64,000 nucleotides of DNA. Source: Asterella californica. Lineage: Eukaryota > Streptophyta > Marchantiopsida > Marchantiales > Aytoniaceae. The position numbers and the translations under genes were made by a program. The stretch is from the NCBI GenBank assembly GCA_036924285.1, contig JAYKYS010000009.1, positions 11,346,001-11,410,000 of the forward strand, read 5' to 3'. This document shows positions 10,696 to 24,400 of this stretch, piece by piece (positions within the stretch are counted from its first letter, which is position 1; the number at the start of each line of letters is the position of its first letter). Below the pieces are notes generated by a model, which was not told the DNA's origin, did no database searches, and was given only the letters and a program-made list of their open reading frames with translations.

Positions 10696-13012
10696 GTGCT
10701 GAGGAGGAGAAGAATGAGATAATGGATCAGAGGGGGTGCCGTAAGTTTGTTGCAGATCACATAGCTGACTGTGATAAGATATTGAGTCGACTGGAGGAGG
10801 TTCATTTGACTTTATCAGGAGCAAAGTCTGTATTTGGAGAACAGGAGGTGTTAATAGTGGGACACCTATGTGGATCTTATGGTCGGAACCTTGTCCGAAC
10901 AAGGTTGATGCCATTCGAAGGATGAAGGAAACATGTGGGTCAGTTACCGAGATGAGAAGATTTCTATGTGCATGTGTGTTTTATCATATATGGATTCCAC
11001 ACTTTGCTCATGTAGCAGATCCGTTGTACAAGCTGCTGAGGAAGGGGCAAAGATTTCAGTGGCAAGAGGAGCAAAGCGAGGCTATGAGGAAGTTGAAGGA
11101 TCTTTTGGCTTCACCACCAACTCTACGGAAGGTAACATATGAGTTGGGCAGATCTGTTATCCTTACTGTTGATACTAGTCCTATTGGCATTGGATGGGCT
11201 ATAGGACAAGATGATCAGGAAGGAAATAGATATGTGGTGCGTTTTGGTGCTAAGGTATTAAGTTCACGGCAGAGAGACTATCCTCAGGTCAAGAGAGAGC
11301 TATGGGGAGTAGTTACTGCGATGAAGAGTGATAAGGAATACTTGATAGGAGCACCTGTGGTTGTGGAGACAGATTGTTTACCTCTCTTAGGAATGATCAC
11401 TAGCTGTACAACTCCAGATATTGCCATGTTGAGGTGGATAGCATATATCAAGTCCTTGAACCCAGAGTTTAGACATATTGCAGGAAAAGACAATCCTGTG
11501 ACAGATATGTTATCAAGGGCTAGGTATTACGATGAGAAAGAAATGATAGATGATCAGGAGGATGTGAGAACAGAGTTCTATTCTAGTGCTCTTGCTAGAA
11601 GAGATAGAAGCTGTTTTGCAGCCTCGTTGGAGTTTTTTGAGGAAACTATGTATGATGGCGAGTGGTTGGATCTTGGACGCTATTTGAGTTCACTGGAAAG
11701 GCAAGAAGGCTGGTCTGATGCAGATTTCAAGAGGATCCGTAGAATAGCTTATGGTTACTTTTTACATGGAGGACATCTATGGAAGCGCCCTAAGCTACAA
11801 GGAGGTATACCGCAACGAGTGGTATGTGACTTGCAATTGCAGCAGAAGCTGATCAAGGAGTTCCATGAGAGTTTATGGGCCGGTCATAGAGGAGTTTGGG
11901 CTACATTTGCCAAGATGAAGGAGAAGTATTGGTGGAAGGGTATGTATAAGGATGTAGTACAGTTTGTTTCATCCTGTATACCTTGCCAGATGTATTCCAA
12001 CGTACGTCATCGTGATGGATTGCATCCTACTTATCCTTTAGCCATTCATTACAAATGGGTAGTTGATCTGGTAACTATGCCATTTGGACTTGGACAAATG
12101 AGGTATCTAGTCTTGGCTAGAGAAGATCTATCTAACCAAGTTGAAGGCCGTGCCTTGAGGACGAAGACCACTGCTAGTGTCTGCCGCTTTCTACTTGAAG
12201 ATGTTATTTGTAGATATGGGTGTGTGGGAAAGATCACTGCAGATAGGGGTGAGCTGGATTCACAAGAAGCAGTTGAGTTCTTCAAGCGATTGGGAATCAA
12301 GTTGGCGTTAACCACTGCTTACAATCCTGAAGGGAATGGCAAGAGCGAAAGAGGTCATCCGCCAATCATCAAAGCTTTGGTAAAAGCTTGCAAGGGTAAG
12401 ATCCGTGAATGACCTAGACTGCTACCGTTTGCTTTGTGGGCAGACCGTACAACTCATAGTACCGTTACAGGTTACATGCCAGCAGAATTGATACTAGGAC
12501 AGAAACCTGTGATGCCGATTGAGGAGGTTGTGTCTACTTGGAATGTTTTGCCATGGGAAGATGGTAGAAGTACGGAGGATCTTCTTGCATTAAAGATCCA
12601 GCAGTTAGAACGAAGACCTGAGGATGTTGCAAAAGCCGTGGAAAGGTTGAAGACTGCTAGAGAGAGAAACAAAGGCAGATTTGATAGAACGCATAGATTA
12701 CGACCCAAACCAGTTAAAGAAGGTGATTGGGTGTTAGTCTATGATAGTAGTCTTGATAATCAGCATAGCACTATCAGAAAGTTCTCCAAGAGATGGTTTG
12801 GACCTTATGTGGTGTTAGAAGTTTATGATAATGCCACATACTCCTTGAGAGAGTTAGATGGTGCAGTGCTCAAGGTACCAGTCGTAGGAAAGAGAATCAA
12901 GCTCTTTAGAAGGAGAGGAGAGGATTGGAACGTTGCAGAGTTTACAGAGGATGAAGCTGAAGACTCAATGCAGGTTGAAGATGAGTTTGAAGCCAAAGCT
13001 GAAGAGTCTTGA
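10696..13012 (+). pseudogene. Element A2: pol, 5'-truncated by element B, with frameshift and stop
   Basis: It is near-identical to A1 from A1 position 1104 onward, so it begins a few codons after the RT catalytic FLDD motif. It retains the RT C-terminus, RNase H, integrase (HHCC, DDE, GPY/F) and the acidic tail. Lesions: a 1-bp deletion near 10887 shifts the frame relative to A1, and TGA at 12410-12412 replaces the TGG of A1. The two stops of A1 are absent here, so the copies decayed independently. The stop at 13010-13012 matches the natural end of A1 pol. Confidence 0.9.
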
Positions 13013-13058
13013 TCTGGATGGCACATACCGGAGGATGTGCAAGTTCAGAGGGGGTGGA

Positions 13059-14341
13059 TGTCGCGCTACTTGACGGCTACATGTTATATTTCTACTCCGA
13101 CGCTTGAGTTTAGTAGTTCTAGAAGTTAGCTTATATTACTTCTAGTCGTTTATGTATATGTTTGACACCTTTGCATACGGTGTTAACACTATTTTGAGTC
13201 TTAGTAGATTGATTACCATGTTGATAGGGCTTAAGCTCATGGGTTGTATTTGCGCGTCGCCCATGCACGCTTTCTAGCTAATTTAAGTTATTTTTCGGGG
13301 CTGCGTGTCGTTTTAAGTAATTTAAGTTTTACGCTGGCACTCTAGGGGGCTTGACGTGGTAGCCTATGAGTAAAACTAAGTTGCCACGTGGTTTAGGGTA
13401 CTAAAGGACAACCAAGTGGAGCTATGAACTCCCATTGGTCCATTTTTGTCTTTTGTTAAACTCTAAATTTAGAAACAGAGCTCTAGAGTGGAGTTCGAGC
13501 ATTTGGTGAGGGATCTTCGAAATCTGAGAGCACAGGGAGAGAGAGGTCGTCATGCCAAGCACTTCCAGTGAAATTTTCGATCGATTTGAGTCAATAAAGA
13601 CGAAGTTATGATCAATTGAAGTTCGAATTGTGCCAGAATTGAATCACTTTTGTTGGATTTAGGGTTTTCAGTGTCACTTGCAGCAGATTTGAGCAAATTG
13701 CTTCAAAACTTCGAGGTTGTGTTCTCTGCCAGCAGGGCTACAATTTCCCAAAAAGTTTCGCATCGATTGAGTGACTGAGTAATTCAGGGCGGCCGCTGAA
13801 GCTGGAGGGGTCTGGAAAGCTCTTAATCTAGAGCAGCGACTTCAGAGGAGGAGATCTGCAGTTCTGTGTACATTCAGGAGTCCCAACTTCACAGGGAGGT
13901 TCAGCACCCTGTAGACTGCAAATCCTGTAAGAAACTTTGAAATTGATCGAGCCAAACTCCTGTTATAGGTCGAAATAGCCAGCTAGGTACCAGAAATTGC
14001 CGTAGTTTTCTTGCTCAGAACTTTTCTGTCCATATCTCCGTGTCAGAATTTGATCTCAGGCTGGAACTTCGTGTGTGAGTTCAGTAGTACCTCATTTACA
14101 TGTAGGGGAAGTTTAGAAGTCTAAACCTTCATAGTTTTCCTCTCCGTGAGTGTCAAAGTTCACCGCCGGATCTTGTTACTGCCGGCTAGACCTGAATTTC
14201 GCCTTCTGGGTATATTACTAGATCTTACACATCTGTGTGAGTGTTTATAGCCCCTGTTGTAACCTGAAAGCCAACCTCTTGAGTGAACAACCACAGCCAG
14301 AAGCCCGGCGCTTTCCTAGGTAGACGGATTACACTCCGACA
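13059..14341 (+). repeat. 3' LTR of element A2 (1283 bp)
   Basis: It begins TGTCG after a polypurine tract (13046-13058) and ends CGACA at 14341. It aligns with the A1 LTR throughout. It contains 32 bp (about 14190-14221) missing from A1, bounded by CTAGA words, consistent with a short-repeat deletion in A1 rather than an insertion here. Confidence 0.9.
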
Positions 14342-15600
14342 GCGGGCAGACTAGACACATTAGAGACACACGACAGATAGTTCTTGGCACACTACACCCG
14401 TCGTTGGAAACATACGAATAGTCTTGGAATACACAGGAGGAGTCTGCATGCTCGTACCAGCAGTGGTTCGAAGATGTAGATAGAGATAGTGGACAGTTTA
14501 GGAGCAGGGAACGGTATCCTCGTGCAATCCTGTTGACTAGATTGGTGTATCGAGGAGTAGACGCAGGAAGTAGAGGGAGTGAGCTTCCCAATGCCAATGT
14601 GACTTCTTCTCGGGGAATAGATTGTTGATTTGAGTGCAGAAGCTTAATCCGTGTCTTCTGGATGGTGGGTTCCTTGAATTCGCTCCCAATTGTGCATGGG
14701 AAGTGTTCTTCTTGAGTGGCGGTGACTGTCAACAATTGTGGAAGTGTAGCTTGGCTCGTTCAGTAGAGCACTTGGGATCTACGTACAGACGGTCTTATGG
14801 GTAAGGGATCCCAGAAGACAGAGTAGTCGGAGCAGCGAAGACAAGAAGAAAGAAGCCTTCTTCTCGCAACAGAAGACGACATCCTCGAGTAGAAGACAGT
14901 GCCACTGTATTCACGTTTGCTGTCTTCCTCCCCAAACTATTACAAGCAGGGATGGCTTGTTAGTCAGGATCCGGACTAGAAGCCTGTCGGAATCTTAATT
15001 TCCTCTTTTCATCTTGTTTTTCTCTTGTTTGGATTTTCTCATCTTCCCCATCTTCTCTCATCTTCCCCATCTTCTTACCTTCTTATAGTGAGCTTCCGAC
15101 ACTTCTATTGAGCTTCCGTGAAGGTGAATGTCGTTGTAGTGCTGCAGAAAGACTATTTCCGTAGGCAGAAGCCTGGGAAGGCTACAGGGGGCATACACCC
15201 TGTGATTGATCTAACCCGTTGTAATGTGAGTGGAAGAGTAAGGTGTAACGACTGTTGCTAGTCGACTTCTGTGGAGCAAGACATTCTTCTGGAGGTGTGA
15301 GAAGACGAGCTAAATCCCCAGAAGACGAGAATCGCTTCGGAAAGACGGTATCGAGAAGACCGGAAGAAGTGACCTGGAAGCAAGAAGAGCGTCTTCTCGA
15401 GCTTCTCTGTGAATAGTTGTGTGATATTTTAGTTAGTAGTTGTTTATTTAGATCCAGAGTACCTTTTTGCGTATCTGGAAGACGCGTGGTTTTGTGAGAA
15501 GACGGGATTCCTAGACAAAACCCGTGTGTTTGTGTGTTTGAACAGATCTTAGAACTTAGAGCAGCGTTACTTGTGCAAATCCTCTGTGAGAACGATATCT
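14342..15600. other. Non-coding tract rich in GAAGAC words
   Basis: No open frame with recognisable protein is seen. From about 14816 to 15510 the hexamer GAAGAC recurs about ten times on the + strand in a purine-rich context, and a CATCTTCCCCATCTTC repeat lies at 15042-15075. It adjoins the A2 LTR. It could be flanking DNA into which A2 inserted, or part of an unrecognised LTR or leader. Confidence 0.4.
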
Positions 15601-18437
15601 TGTATACTAAATGAGCAAAAAGAGTAATCCTGCGTCACTACAATCTTGAAGGCAGCAGTAGTAGAATTCTGCTTTGAAGATCCTCAAATTTGTCACGACG
15701 GCAGCAGAGGGAACAAGGACAAAGACGAGCGTCATCAAAAACAAAAAAGAACTTACGGAGTAAGAGTAAGAAGAAGGATAACGATTATGCAGCAGCAGCA
15801 CAACGACAAGAGCGATATGTGCAGCAGCACGAGCACAATACATAGGCAACGTCAGTGAATGACAATAATTAGTATAGCAAAACAGAAGCAAGGAGCAAGG
15901 AGCAGGAGAAGCTCCTGGACAGTTTTAGCGACCACAACATAATGATATCACGGCAGCGCAGTGACAACAACCAATATAGCAGAAGCGAAATAAGAAGCGA
16001 TAACAACAAACAAAAAGCTGACAACCAATTTTAATGAATATTAACGATCCGTAAAAAAGTTGACAAATTCGTCGATCTAAATGATAATATTAACAAGCAC
16101 CAGAAGAAGGTGAGAGACACTGCAATATAACCAATGCCATTCAAAACTTTCAGTTCTCACTTTCTTTTCAGTTATCTTTCCACCTTCGTCGCTAATCACT
16201 GCTGCTCCTTCCAATGCTATATTAGTGCTTGTCACCTTGAGCCTTCCTTTCAAGAACTGCATGTAGCATGCATGTTCTCCTAGATCTCCTTTTATACCTG
16301 TTAAATTTTTAGTTCTCTGAAGTGATCCCGAGAAAAGAGACCATTATGTTACTTGTAGTACTTCTAGAACAACTAACTGATCAATTCATTAAAGAACGTG
16401 ACCTTAACCTGCTAAGCAGGAGTTCTTTTCCTTGCGCTCAGCTTATGAGGGACTGAGGCTGGCATATAGCCAGCGGAGCAAAAAGAAGACTCCCTTGCTG
16501 GTTTGAAGTTGATTATATCAGATGGTGAATATGCATAAAAAGTGACGTTTTAGGCAAGTGATAACGGGTGGTTTAGTAAAGAAAATCATCAGATGTTATT
16601 GGTTAACTGGCTTGACATTTGAGGAAACATGGAATGATGGTTTAAACTGAATAGACGTAGTTTACATGTTTGAGAGAAAAACGGAATAGTGGTTGACAGA
16701 AATTTGAATGATGCTTTAAACTGAATAGATGCAATTCATGTTTCAGAGAAAAACAGAAATGGTTTAATAAAAAAGAGACTGATATCATCTCGTGGTCCTA
16801 GATCTAGACCGACAGTGGTCCAGAGATGACTAAGAATGAAAACTTTTACTTTCGGAAAAAAGTTCAAATCGACATATCTAGATATAAATAGATATCTTCA
16901 CAAAGAGCACATTTGGATCTTGTTAACGAAAAGAAACTATAAAGAGTGCACGCAAAATGGGTAACATGTCACCATAAACAATATTCTCTTCGAATGGTAA
17001 AATACAATATAAAACTTTGATTTATGACCTAACCCTTCTAAGAAAAAAATTAGAATATAATTAAAGGATATGCATATTTCCCCTCTTCCTAACTTTGGAA
17101 GAGATGAAAATATGCATGGTGAATGTCACGCACTACTAACTCACATCACATAAAAATGAATACAAACTTCACAACTTGGTTTTAAACGTCACCGTCTTCA
17201 CGTTTGTTCAAAATGCACCAATTAGAAGTAATAATATAGTGTAGTAGTAAATCTACTATGTCTCCTCAGAACTCATTCAAGATATTTCATGTTAGTGGCA
17301 ATCCATGAGATTCCAGAAACAATAATACGAAATATTCTCAAACGCTCCTGCAAGCGCTATAAAGCGCTATGCCTCCCAACAAAACATATAGAGTTACGAG
17401 CATAAGTTAGTTTAACTTCCCTGTATATTATTCACCTCGATGCACATATTCAATGGTTTATTTTATTATTTAAATACTTTTTGGAAAAGATTAGGTAATA
17501 AATGAATATGTTGATTAAGTATATTATTTCTCTCAGAAGATGATGACAGTTGTAATCTCTGAAACGCGTCTGTCCGGATTATCTCTATAGGTTAGGTCTC
17601 TGCCCCGCAACTCTAGGTGTGTGTAACCTTTAACAATTACAACTACTGTATTTGATTTTTGATTTTTCTTGTAAATTTAGTATAGAATTTCCGCTTAACA
17701 CTTAAGTCTTTCCGATAACAGCAAGCGGGCAAAAGGGCCCCAGAAGTTCATATTGCATGCAATTTGTTAGACTTACGAGCAATGAAGATAACTACATCTT
17801 TAGCCTTTGGCACGCATAGGAAGAAGTTGCATCGCAGACCATTCAGATCCATCGCAATGATCAGGTACTATCCCGTATGGTTTCGGAAATTGCTTAGAAT
17901 TTTCTATGAGAACGTACAGGAGTGTTTCACGGGTGAGCTTTGAGATCCTCTAGCATGCAGTTCTAATAACAAGAGCCACCCAGTTGGTTACGGGAAGCTT
18001 CTTCATTCCAATCCGCATCCAAATGAAACAGGTGAGGCAGAAAAGCGTAAACTTCAGGGGAAGCAAGCATATCATCATGAGCTAGAATAGAACGGAAGAG
18101 AAAGTAGCCTTGACTTTCTCCTCTTTCCCGCCATAGTTTCTACTCGTTTCAAAAATACACAGTAGTGCTGATGGACTGTGAAGAAGAGCTCCCAGGAACC
18201 GTAGCTCGAGATCAAGCGGCATATATGACTGCAATTGAGGTGTGCTCTTCGTCGCATAGAGGAACTCGTGGCTCATTGCAGGAAATGAAATAAACTTCAT
18301 ATTCACCACCGGCATCTTGGGAACTGTAGGAACTTCTGTGAGGTTGAGCGCGTTGCCAGCACAGAATTAAGTGGACGGATCGACTTGCCCAATGCGCCTA
18401 TAACTAGTGTCGACGTCGAGCCATTGTATTCGACTGA
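15601..18437. other. Intergenic region upstream of the RNase H2B gene
   Basis: AT-rich with no supported gene. One short - strand frame (16077-16262) is preceded by a possible splice acceptor but could not be linked to other exons. The last few hundred bases should hold the promoter and 5' UTR of the downstream gene; no clear TATA box was found. Confidence 0.4.
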
Positions 18438-21400
18438 ATGGACAACGTCTTTACTGCAACAGCGCACACGCGGGTGCTAATAGCCTGCGGTATTTCTCGT
18501 CAGAACTCTAGTTCTGTTCTTTCAGTATTGTCTTTCCAGTTCAGTTTCGGGCTATATTCTTTCCTAGGATGCTCTTTACTGTGACCTGCTTTTGTGGAAT
18601 TTACAATCAAGAACCGTTGTCGTACTCTTCCTTCTTATTGAATGAGGAGAATTGTTATCATGGTTTCGCTGTGCACGTTCCGTAAATTACAGCCCCTAGA
18701 AAGAGAGAGATCTTTTCCCCATATGTAGGCTGAGGGAATTCCATATTCTGTGAGATCAGCTGAGTTGTCAAAAGGATCAAGCGAAAACTGTCACTGGCCG
18801 GCATATTATCCTTGAGGAAACTAAGAGCAACGGCACTATGATTTGCAGAGCCCCGAAGTAGATGTGCAACTTCTGGAGAAGCGAGTGCTTCGGATGGCCA
18901 CCTATTTCATTTACGAAACCCCAAAACCGGTGAGCATCATTGCGTGGTGAAGTTCTACGTTTCAAACCGACTCTTCTAGCGTAAAGAAGTTTGTTATTCT
19001 GGTGTAATGCCTGGAACCTTGACCTGTGTATCAGTCACATCCCTCCTGATCACTGTCAGTTCCTTTCTTGACTTATCTGGAAAGCTTTGGATTGCAGTCA
19101 ACCTCACCAGTTTCATGGTTAATATCAGCAATGGATAGTCAGTCTGACATCATTCACATTTTCAAGGGATGGGCTTGACCTGAAGGCTTGTGGCACGTTC
19201 GAAGTTCCAGTAAAGTGCGTCCATGGATCTTTCGGTTAGTCATGCATTTTTCAGATAGTACATTTGTGACTTAATAATAGCCTACTCGTTAGCAGTTTGC
19301 CATGTTCCTGCAACTGGAATTCAGCCACTCTATGCCCTGAAGATCGTTTGCATCGTTCCTGGATTATCACGATACCTTGTTTTGTTCGTGTTTCGAATGT
19401 TACAATGGTGCTGACGACGTCGGAGTACGGTTGAGGTGCGTGGCAGGGAATTGTTAATACCAGCATGCTCTACGTGGTCTTTGCGGTCGTTAGGTTCTTG
19501 AGTGCACACCTACTCGTTGCCTACGTTACTACTGAGGGTTGACTGACTGTTTTCCGAATTCGTGGATCTATACTTTTTGATCGCATGGCGTACTTATCGT
19601 TTGATGTCACAACTAATGCGCTTCCACTTCTCTCTTTGTGTTTCCTTCTTAAGGTTAACTGTTTCATTCTCTTCATGTTGCTACCTATTCATGGCACATT
19701 CTCATCTTATTAGACATGTCAACAGTTTATACTACACAATTGATGTTAGAGCTCCAGATCCTATGGCGCGTTCGTCGCACATACGCCTGGGTTTCTCTTC
19801 TGCAGTCGGTAGATTATTCGCATCCATCTTGCTGTATTCCATTCCGCATCGTACATCTCATCTATATTGCACTTACATACCAAGGTGAATCTTGTGGTAG
19901 TTAGGTTCTTGAGTGTACACCTATTCATGACCTACAGCTGCATCAGTGACCTCTGTGCAACAGACAGTTTGTATATTCTTTTGTCTGGGGTCCAGGGGTT
20001 TCCATCTTGGAAATGTGCTCACCCTACACATTTCCTCTTGGGCCAACCTTTATATTCATTCGTTGATTTCTCAAACCAAGTCAGCATACATGTTACCACT
20101 CTTCGTTACTCACCTTGTACTTACATGGGTTCAACACAATTTTGGGGTTACCTTTAATGTGCGGGCGAAGTCACTGTTTTCTCTGAAAGCTGCTTTACCT
20201 GTGTATCAATATATATTCTTTTGTCTGTCTGCTTTACCCGTGTACCAATATATAATGTCTGGCTTTTATTTGGGGGTTACCTAAGTGTGCGGGGAAATTT
20301 ACTGTTTTCTCAGGAAACTGCTTTGCCCGTGTACCATTATATATTCTTTGTCTGGCTGGTAGTTCTTTTCACTCGCCACTTCCGGCTGCTTTACTGAGTT
20401 CCGGAACAATCAGTAACTGCTGAGCAGAAGACGAATCGAATGATTTCTGAATTGCGGATCTATGCTTCTTGACGGCTTTTGTACTGATGGTTTAATGTCA
20501 CAACTAAGGTGCATCCTCTTTTCTCTTTTTCTTTCTCCTTCGTAAGATTTCTATATCATTCGCTTGATGTATGCTTCCAGTTCATTGCACATTCTCATCT
20601 TACTTCTTTAACTAGAGATGTATTCTTTTATACTAAGCACTTGAGGTTAAGACATTACTAAACCTCTTGCGTGATTCATGTTAGTTGCACATTCATTCGG
20701 TACATTTCACATTCTAAGTAAATGCTGGTCCTTGTGCAATTTAGACCTCGACTTTCTTTCTGCATCAGAAAGATCATACGCATAAATCTTTCTGCACTGC
20801 ATATTGTACTTGCCATATATATTGCACTTACACATACCAGGGGGAACAATCTCTTAAAAGCATTTCAGCAGCCACGGGGAAGCCTGGCCAATCCCGTAGA
20901 GGAGATGAATGTGCTCTGTGCTAGACATACGAACAGACATTCCGGGTTTGTCTGTTCTTTGGCTAGAGGATGCTTGAAGTTAGCGCAAATTCAGATTCCT
21001 CTATGCTACATACTTTGTACTTTTCTGGGTTCAGCTTTTTCGCGTTTTCCTCGAGTGTGAGAGGATAGTTCCTGCATGGGACTGCTATACTCATTGATCG
21101 AGATATATTATCATTTCAGTTTTTTGGCATTTTCTCTTCACAAGCTCACGGATCTACCACTACACTAAGAACGGCAGTTTGCCCTCAGATGTCCCCGAAC
21201 TGAACAGAAACTCTTGGACCGATAAGGCCCTGATGAGTCGGTTAAGTCTTCATCTGTTTGACCACTATTCCAACTCATCTACAGCCTAACCCTCTCTGTT
21301 GGCTGCTGATGAAGTCAGAGAGCAGGTTGAGGTGCATGCGACGGGAGGGTGTTCTGTTGCATGCTCTGCGTGTACCTTGTGGTAGTTAGGTGTTTCAGTG

Positions 21401-24400
21401 CTCACCTACTCAATACCTACAGCTGTGTCGGTGACCTTTGTTGGGAGATTTGCTGCCAACCTCTAATTTTCTTCTGGGTTGACACTCTAGCTGTTGCGCT
21501 TGCTGGCTCAATTATTACCGATAATAGTTGTGTTGTCTTTTCGCTCAGCTCGTTAGGCATCGCATTTATATTTGTATCTGTCCTACTGCCACCAGGGGGT
21601 ACCATCTTGGAAATGTGCTCACCCTACACGTTTCCTCTTGATTCAACCTCGGTTATATTCATTCGCTGACTTCTCGAACCAAGTCAGCATACATGTTACC
21701 CCTCTTCGTTACTCACCTTGTACTTGGGGTTACCTTTAATGTGCGGGCGAAGTCACTGTTTTCTCTGAAAGCTGCTTTACCCGTGTATCAATGTATATTC
21801 TCATTTCAGTTCTGGAAGTCCTTCTTCTAACCTTATATGTTACACTGAGAGCTGTTGGTTCTTGGATCAATTCTTGTTGGGTAATTGTTGCAAGGATAAC
21901 AACATACTCGGTTTTTGATGTCCAGGTCTTACCGCATGTTATATGATGATGAATGGACTACTTCAAGAACTTCACTGGTTCAAACAACGATACACATCTT
22001 GGTTCCTGGGCAATTCAGTGTGTGAGGGTAAGTAAAACATTCGGCATTTCCTTTCCTTACGTTTGTGTTCACTGAGAAAGAAGAAAGTCTTCTTCATATC
22101 CCCATGCGATCAACGATGCTGTTTCGGGAGTACGTCGAACGGTTCATATGGGTTAGAGGCTTGAAAGTTCAGTATGACATGTTCGCTGCTGACTTCAGTT
22201 CACAAGCTCTTCGCTTAAGTCGTATCTACAGTCTTCACAGTGGTTAATGAAGGAAACCAGTATTAGCAATATAGAACACGGGTATACGTCTGAAATAGAG
22301 CCATACCGGGCTGTACCCTCGCAGTGCAGCGGATAACTCGATGCCTGTTTTTACTTAGTAACAGCTTGTAAATGTTAAGCACTCAAGAATACCTTCAGTA
22401 CTTCTTTGCTGCTGAGTTTAGTTCGCAAGCTTTTCGCTTTAGTCGTTTATACAGTTTTTGATAGTGGTTAACCAAGGAAATCACTAATAGCAATATAGAA
22501 AACAGGTAGAACGTCTGAGATAGAGCCATACATGGCTGTACTATTGTGTTGCAGCGGATAACTCAGTGCCTTTTCTTACTTGGTAGCAGCTTGTAAATGT
22601 TAAGCTCTCACATATACCTTCAGTACTTGGTCTTACCTGACAGACCTTAGGATTACCCTGGAGATAACACGTACTGGCGTCTCTCTATTCCTTACAGTTA
22701 AAATGCAGAATTACCAGCTTCTCTCTTAGGGCTGCAGAGAACGTGACAGGCACTTCACGAGACATTATAATGACTTCGTTCTGCGGCTGCCTGTGGCATA
22801 CTGGGAAAGTTAGATACTTGAATGGAATTGAGGGACCTACGTTGTCATGTAGGTCCCTCATTAAAGCCAAATGAATAGTTGGTTCTGGTATGAATAATTG
22901 AAGAGAATTCTGTGTTGAGAGAAGTATACGTCCACTGGTTTAAACCCTTTTGATACCAAGAGACTCGAAGACTTGCAATAGACTGAGCACGGATATGAGT
23001 ACCTCTCTTAAGAACTGGAAGTCTTTACTGATGAAGTTGGGGTTCGGTTGAGGTGCATGCCAAGGAAGTGTGAATACCAGCATGATCTGCGTATGTGGTG
23101 GTTAGGTATTTGAGTGGGAACCTAATCATTACCTATATTCGTGTCAGTGACTTCAGAGGAGACTTAGAGGAGACGACTGATCGAATGTTTTTCTGACTTT
23201 TGGATCTATGCTTCTTGGTAGCTCTGTATACTGATAGTGTAAGTCAGAATTATGGCGCATCCTCTTCAGTACTATATCATTGGCTTGATGTATGCTTCCT
23301 GTCTATTCCAGATTCCAGCACTAGATACTTATATAACTATTATACTAAGCATGAATTTGGGACATAACTAAACCTCTTTCTTCATTCACGTTAGTTCCAA
23401 ATTCATTCTGTACCTTCCATGCTAACTAAATGCTAGCTCTTGGTGCAGTTTTAGACCTCAATTTCTTATCTCGCATTAAAAATATCATACAAATAAATCT
23501 GTCTGTACCGCATATTGTACATTGCACTTACATACCGGGGGAGCAATATCTGGAAATGTGCACTGTGCTGCACTTTCTCGTATCTCTGTTCCTTGTTCTA
23601 ACTCGCTAACTTGATGCTTACAATTTCTCTCACATTCAAACCCCTACATGCTACATACCGTGTACTTCACTGGAAGTGTGCTTCGCTATAAACATTCCCA
23701 TGGGTCTGCCCTTTGGTTACAAACATTCGCTAACTCCAGCCTTCAAGATAGCGCACATTCTGCCCCTGTGGCTAGTTACTATGTAGTTCACCGGGTTCTC
23801 GCAAAATCTGCCATTCTCGACGTATGAATATATGTAGTTCCCCGGGTTCTCGGAACCTACCTAAGTGTGTGAGCGGCGTTTTGATTCTATCTCCCATTCT
23901 CATGATGAACGAATACATGTACTTCTCTGGGTTCGTTTCTTTCGGGTTAAGTATGTGAGCGTAGGTCTTGCATCGAACTGCTATACTCATAGTCTGCCTT
24001 CTGTATGAATCTCCATCCATTTCTGATCACTTCTTTAATATGTTTAACCTCTTAATTTTTCCTGGTCCATACGTTTCCAAACTGACGCCTTAGAAGGCAA
24101 TTATATGTCAGTGCGGGACTAAACAGGACCTACAATTTGGGTTTTCAGGTCACTGTACCTTTGCACTCTCCTCCTGCACAACCGGCAGAGTCGGTAGGCA
24201 TATGAACACGTACGAGCCACATGCGGGCTTTGCGTAGCCAAAGGCTATGTACCACCATAACTACCATCAACGTTCAGTCTTGACACTAAATATAATGTAA
24301 TCACGAACAAAGAAACCTACCCCTTTTATACCCCGGTGGTTGTCAGCTTGACTTCTACAAATGGACCCATACCATGTAGCAGCTTGGGAATTAGCTTGTC

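Larger units (their letters stand above)
1..14341. mobile_element. Nested stack of four LTR retrotransposons (A2 > B > C > A1)
   Basis: Boundaries seen in the sequence give an order of insertion. A2 (+) runs from 10696 to its 3' LTR end at 14341. Its RT is cut just after the catalytic motif by the LTR of element B (-, LTR 9780-10695). B reads leftward through its leader, gag and protease and is cut inside its RT at 5336. There a sequence starting TGTCGCG on the - strand, taken as the LTR of element C, begins. C's LTR is cut at 4718 by the end of the 3' LTR of A1 (+). The remaining halves of A2, B, C and A1 should lie left of the window. Target-site duplications cannot be checked because each partner end is outside. 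The order is inferred from which element interrupts which. Confidence 0.8.

Noticed and set aside
14316..14735. 139-codon - strand frame across the end of the A2 LTR
   Set aside because: It straddles the LTR boundary, partly antisense to the LTR, with no protein similarity; chance frame.
16077..16262. Short - strand frame with a possible splice acceptor before it
   Set aside because: No recognisable domain and no other exon could be joined in phase; it remains a single short frame in AT-rich DNA.
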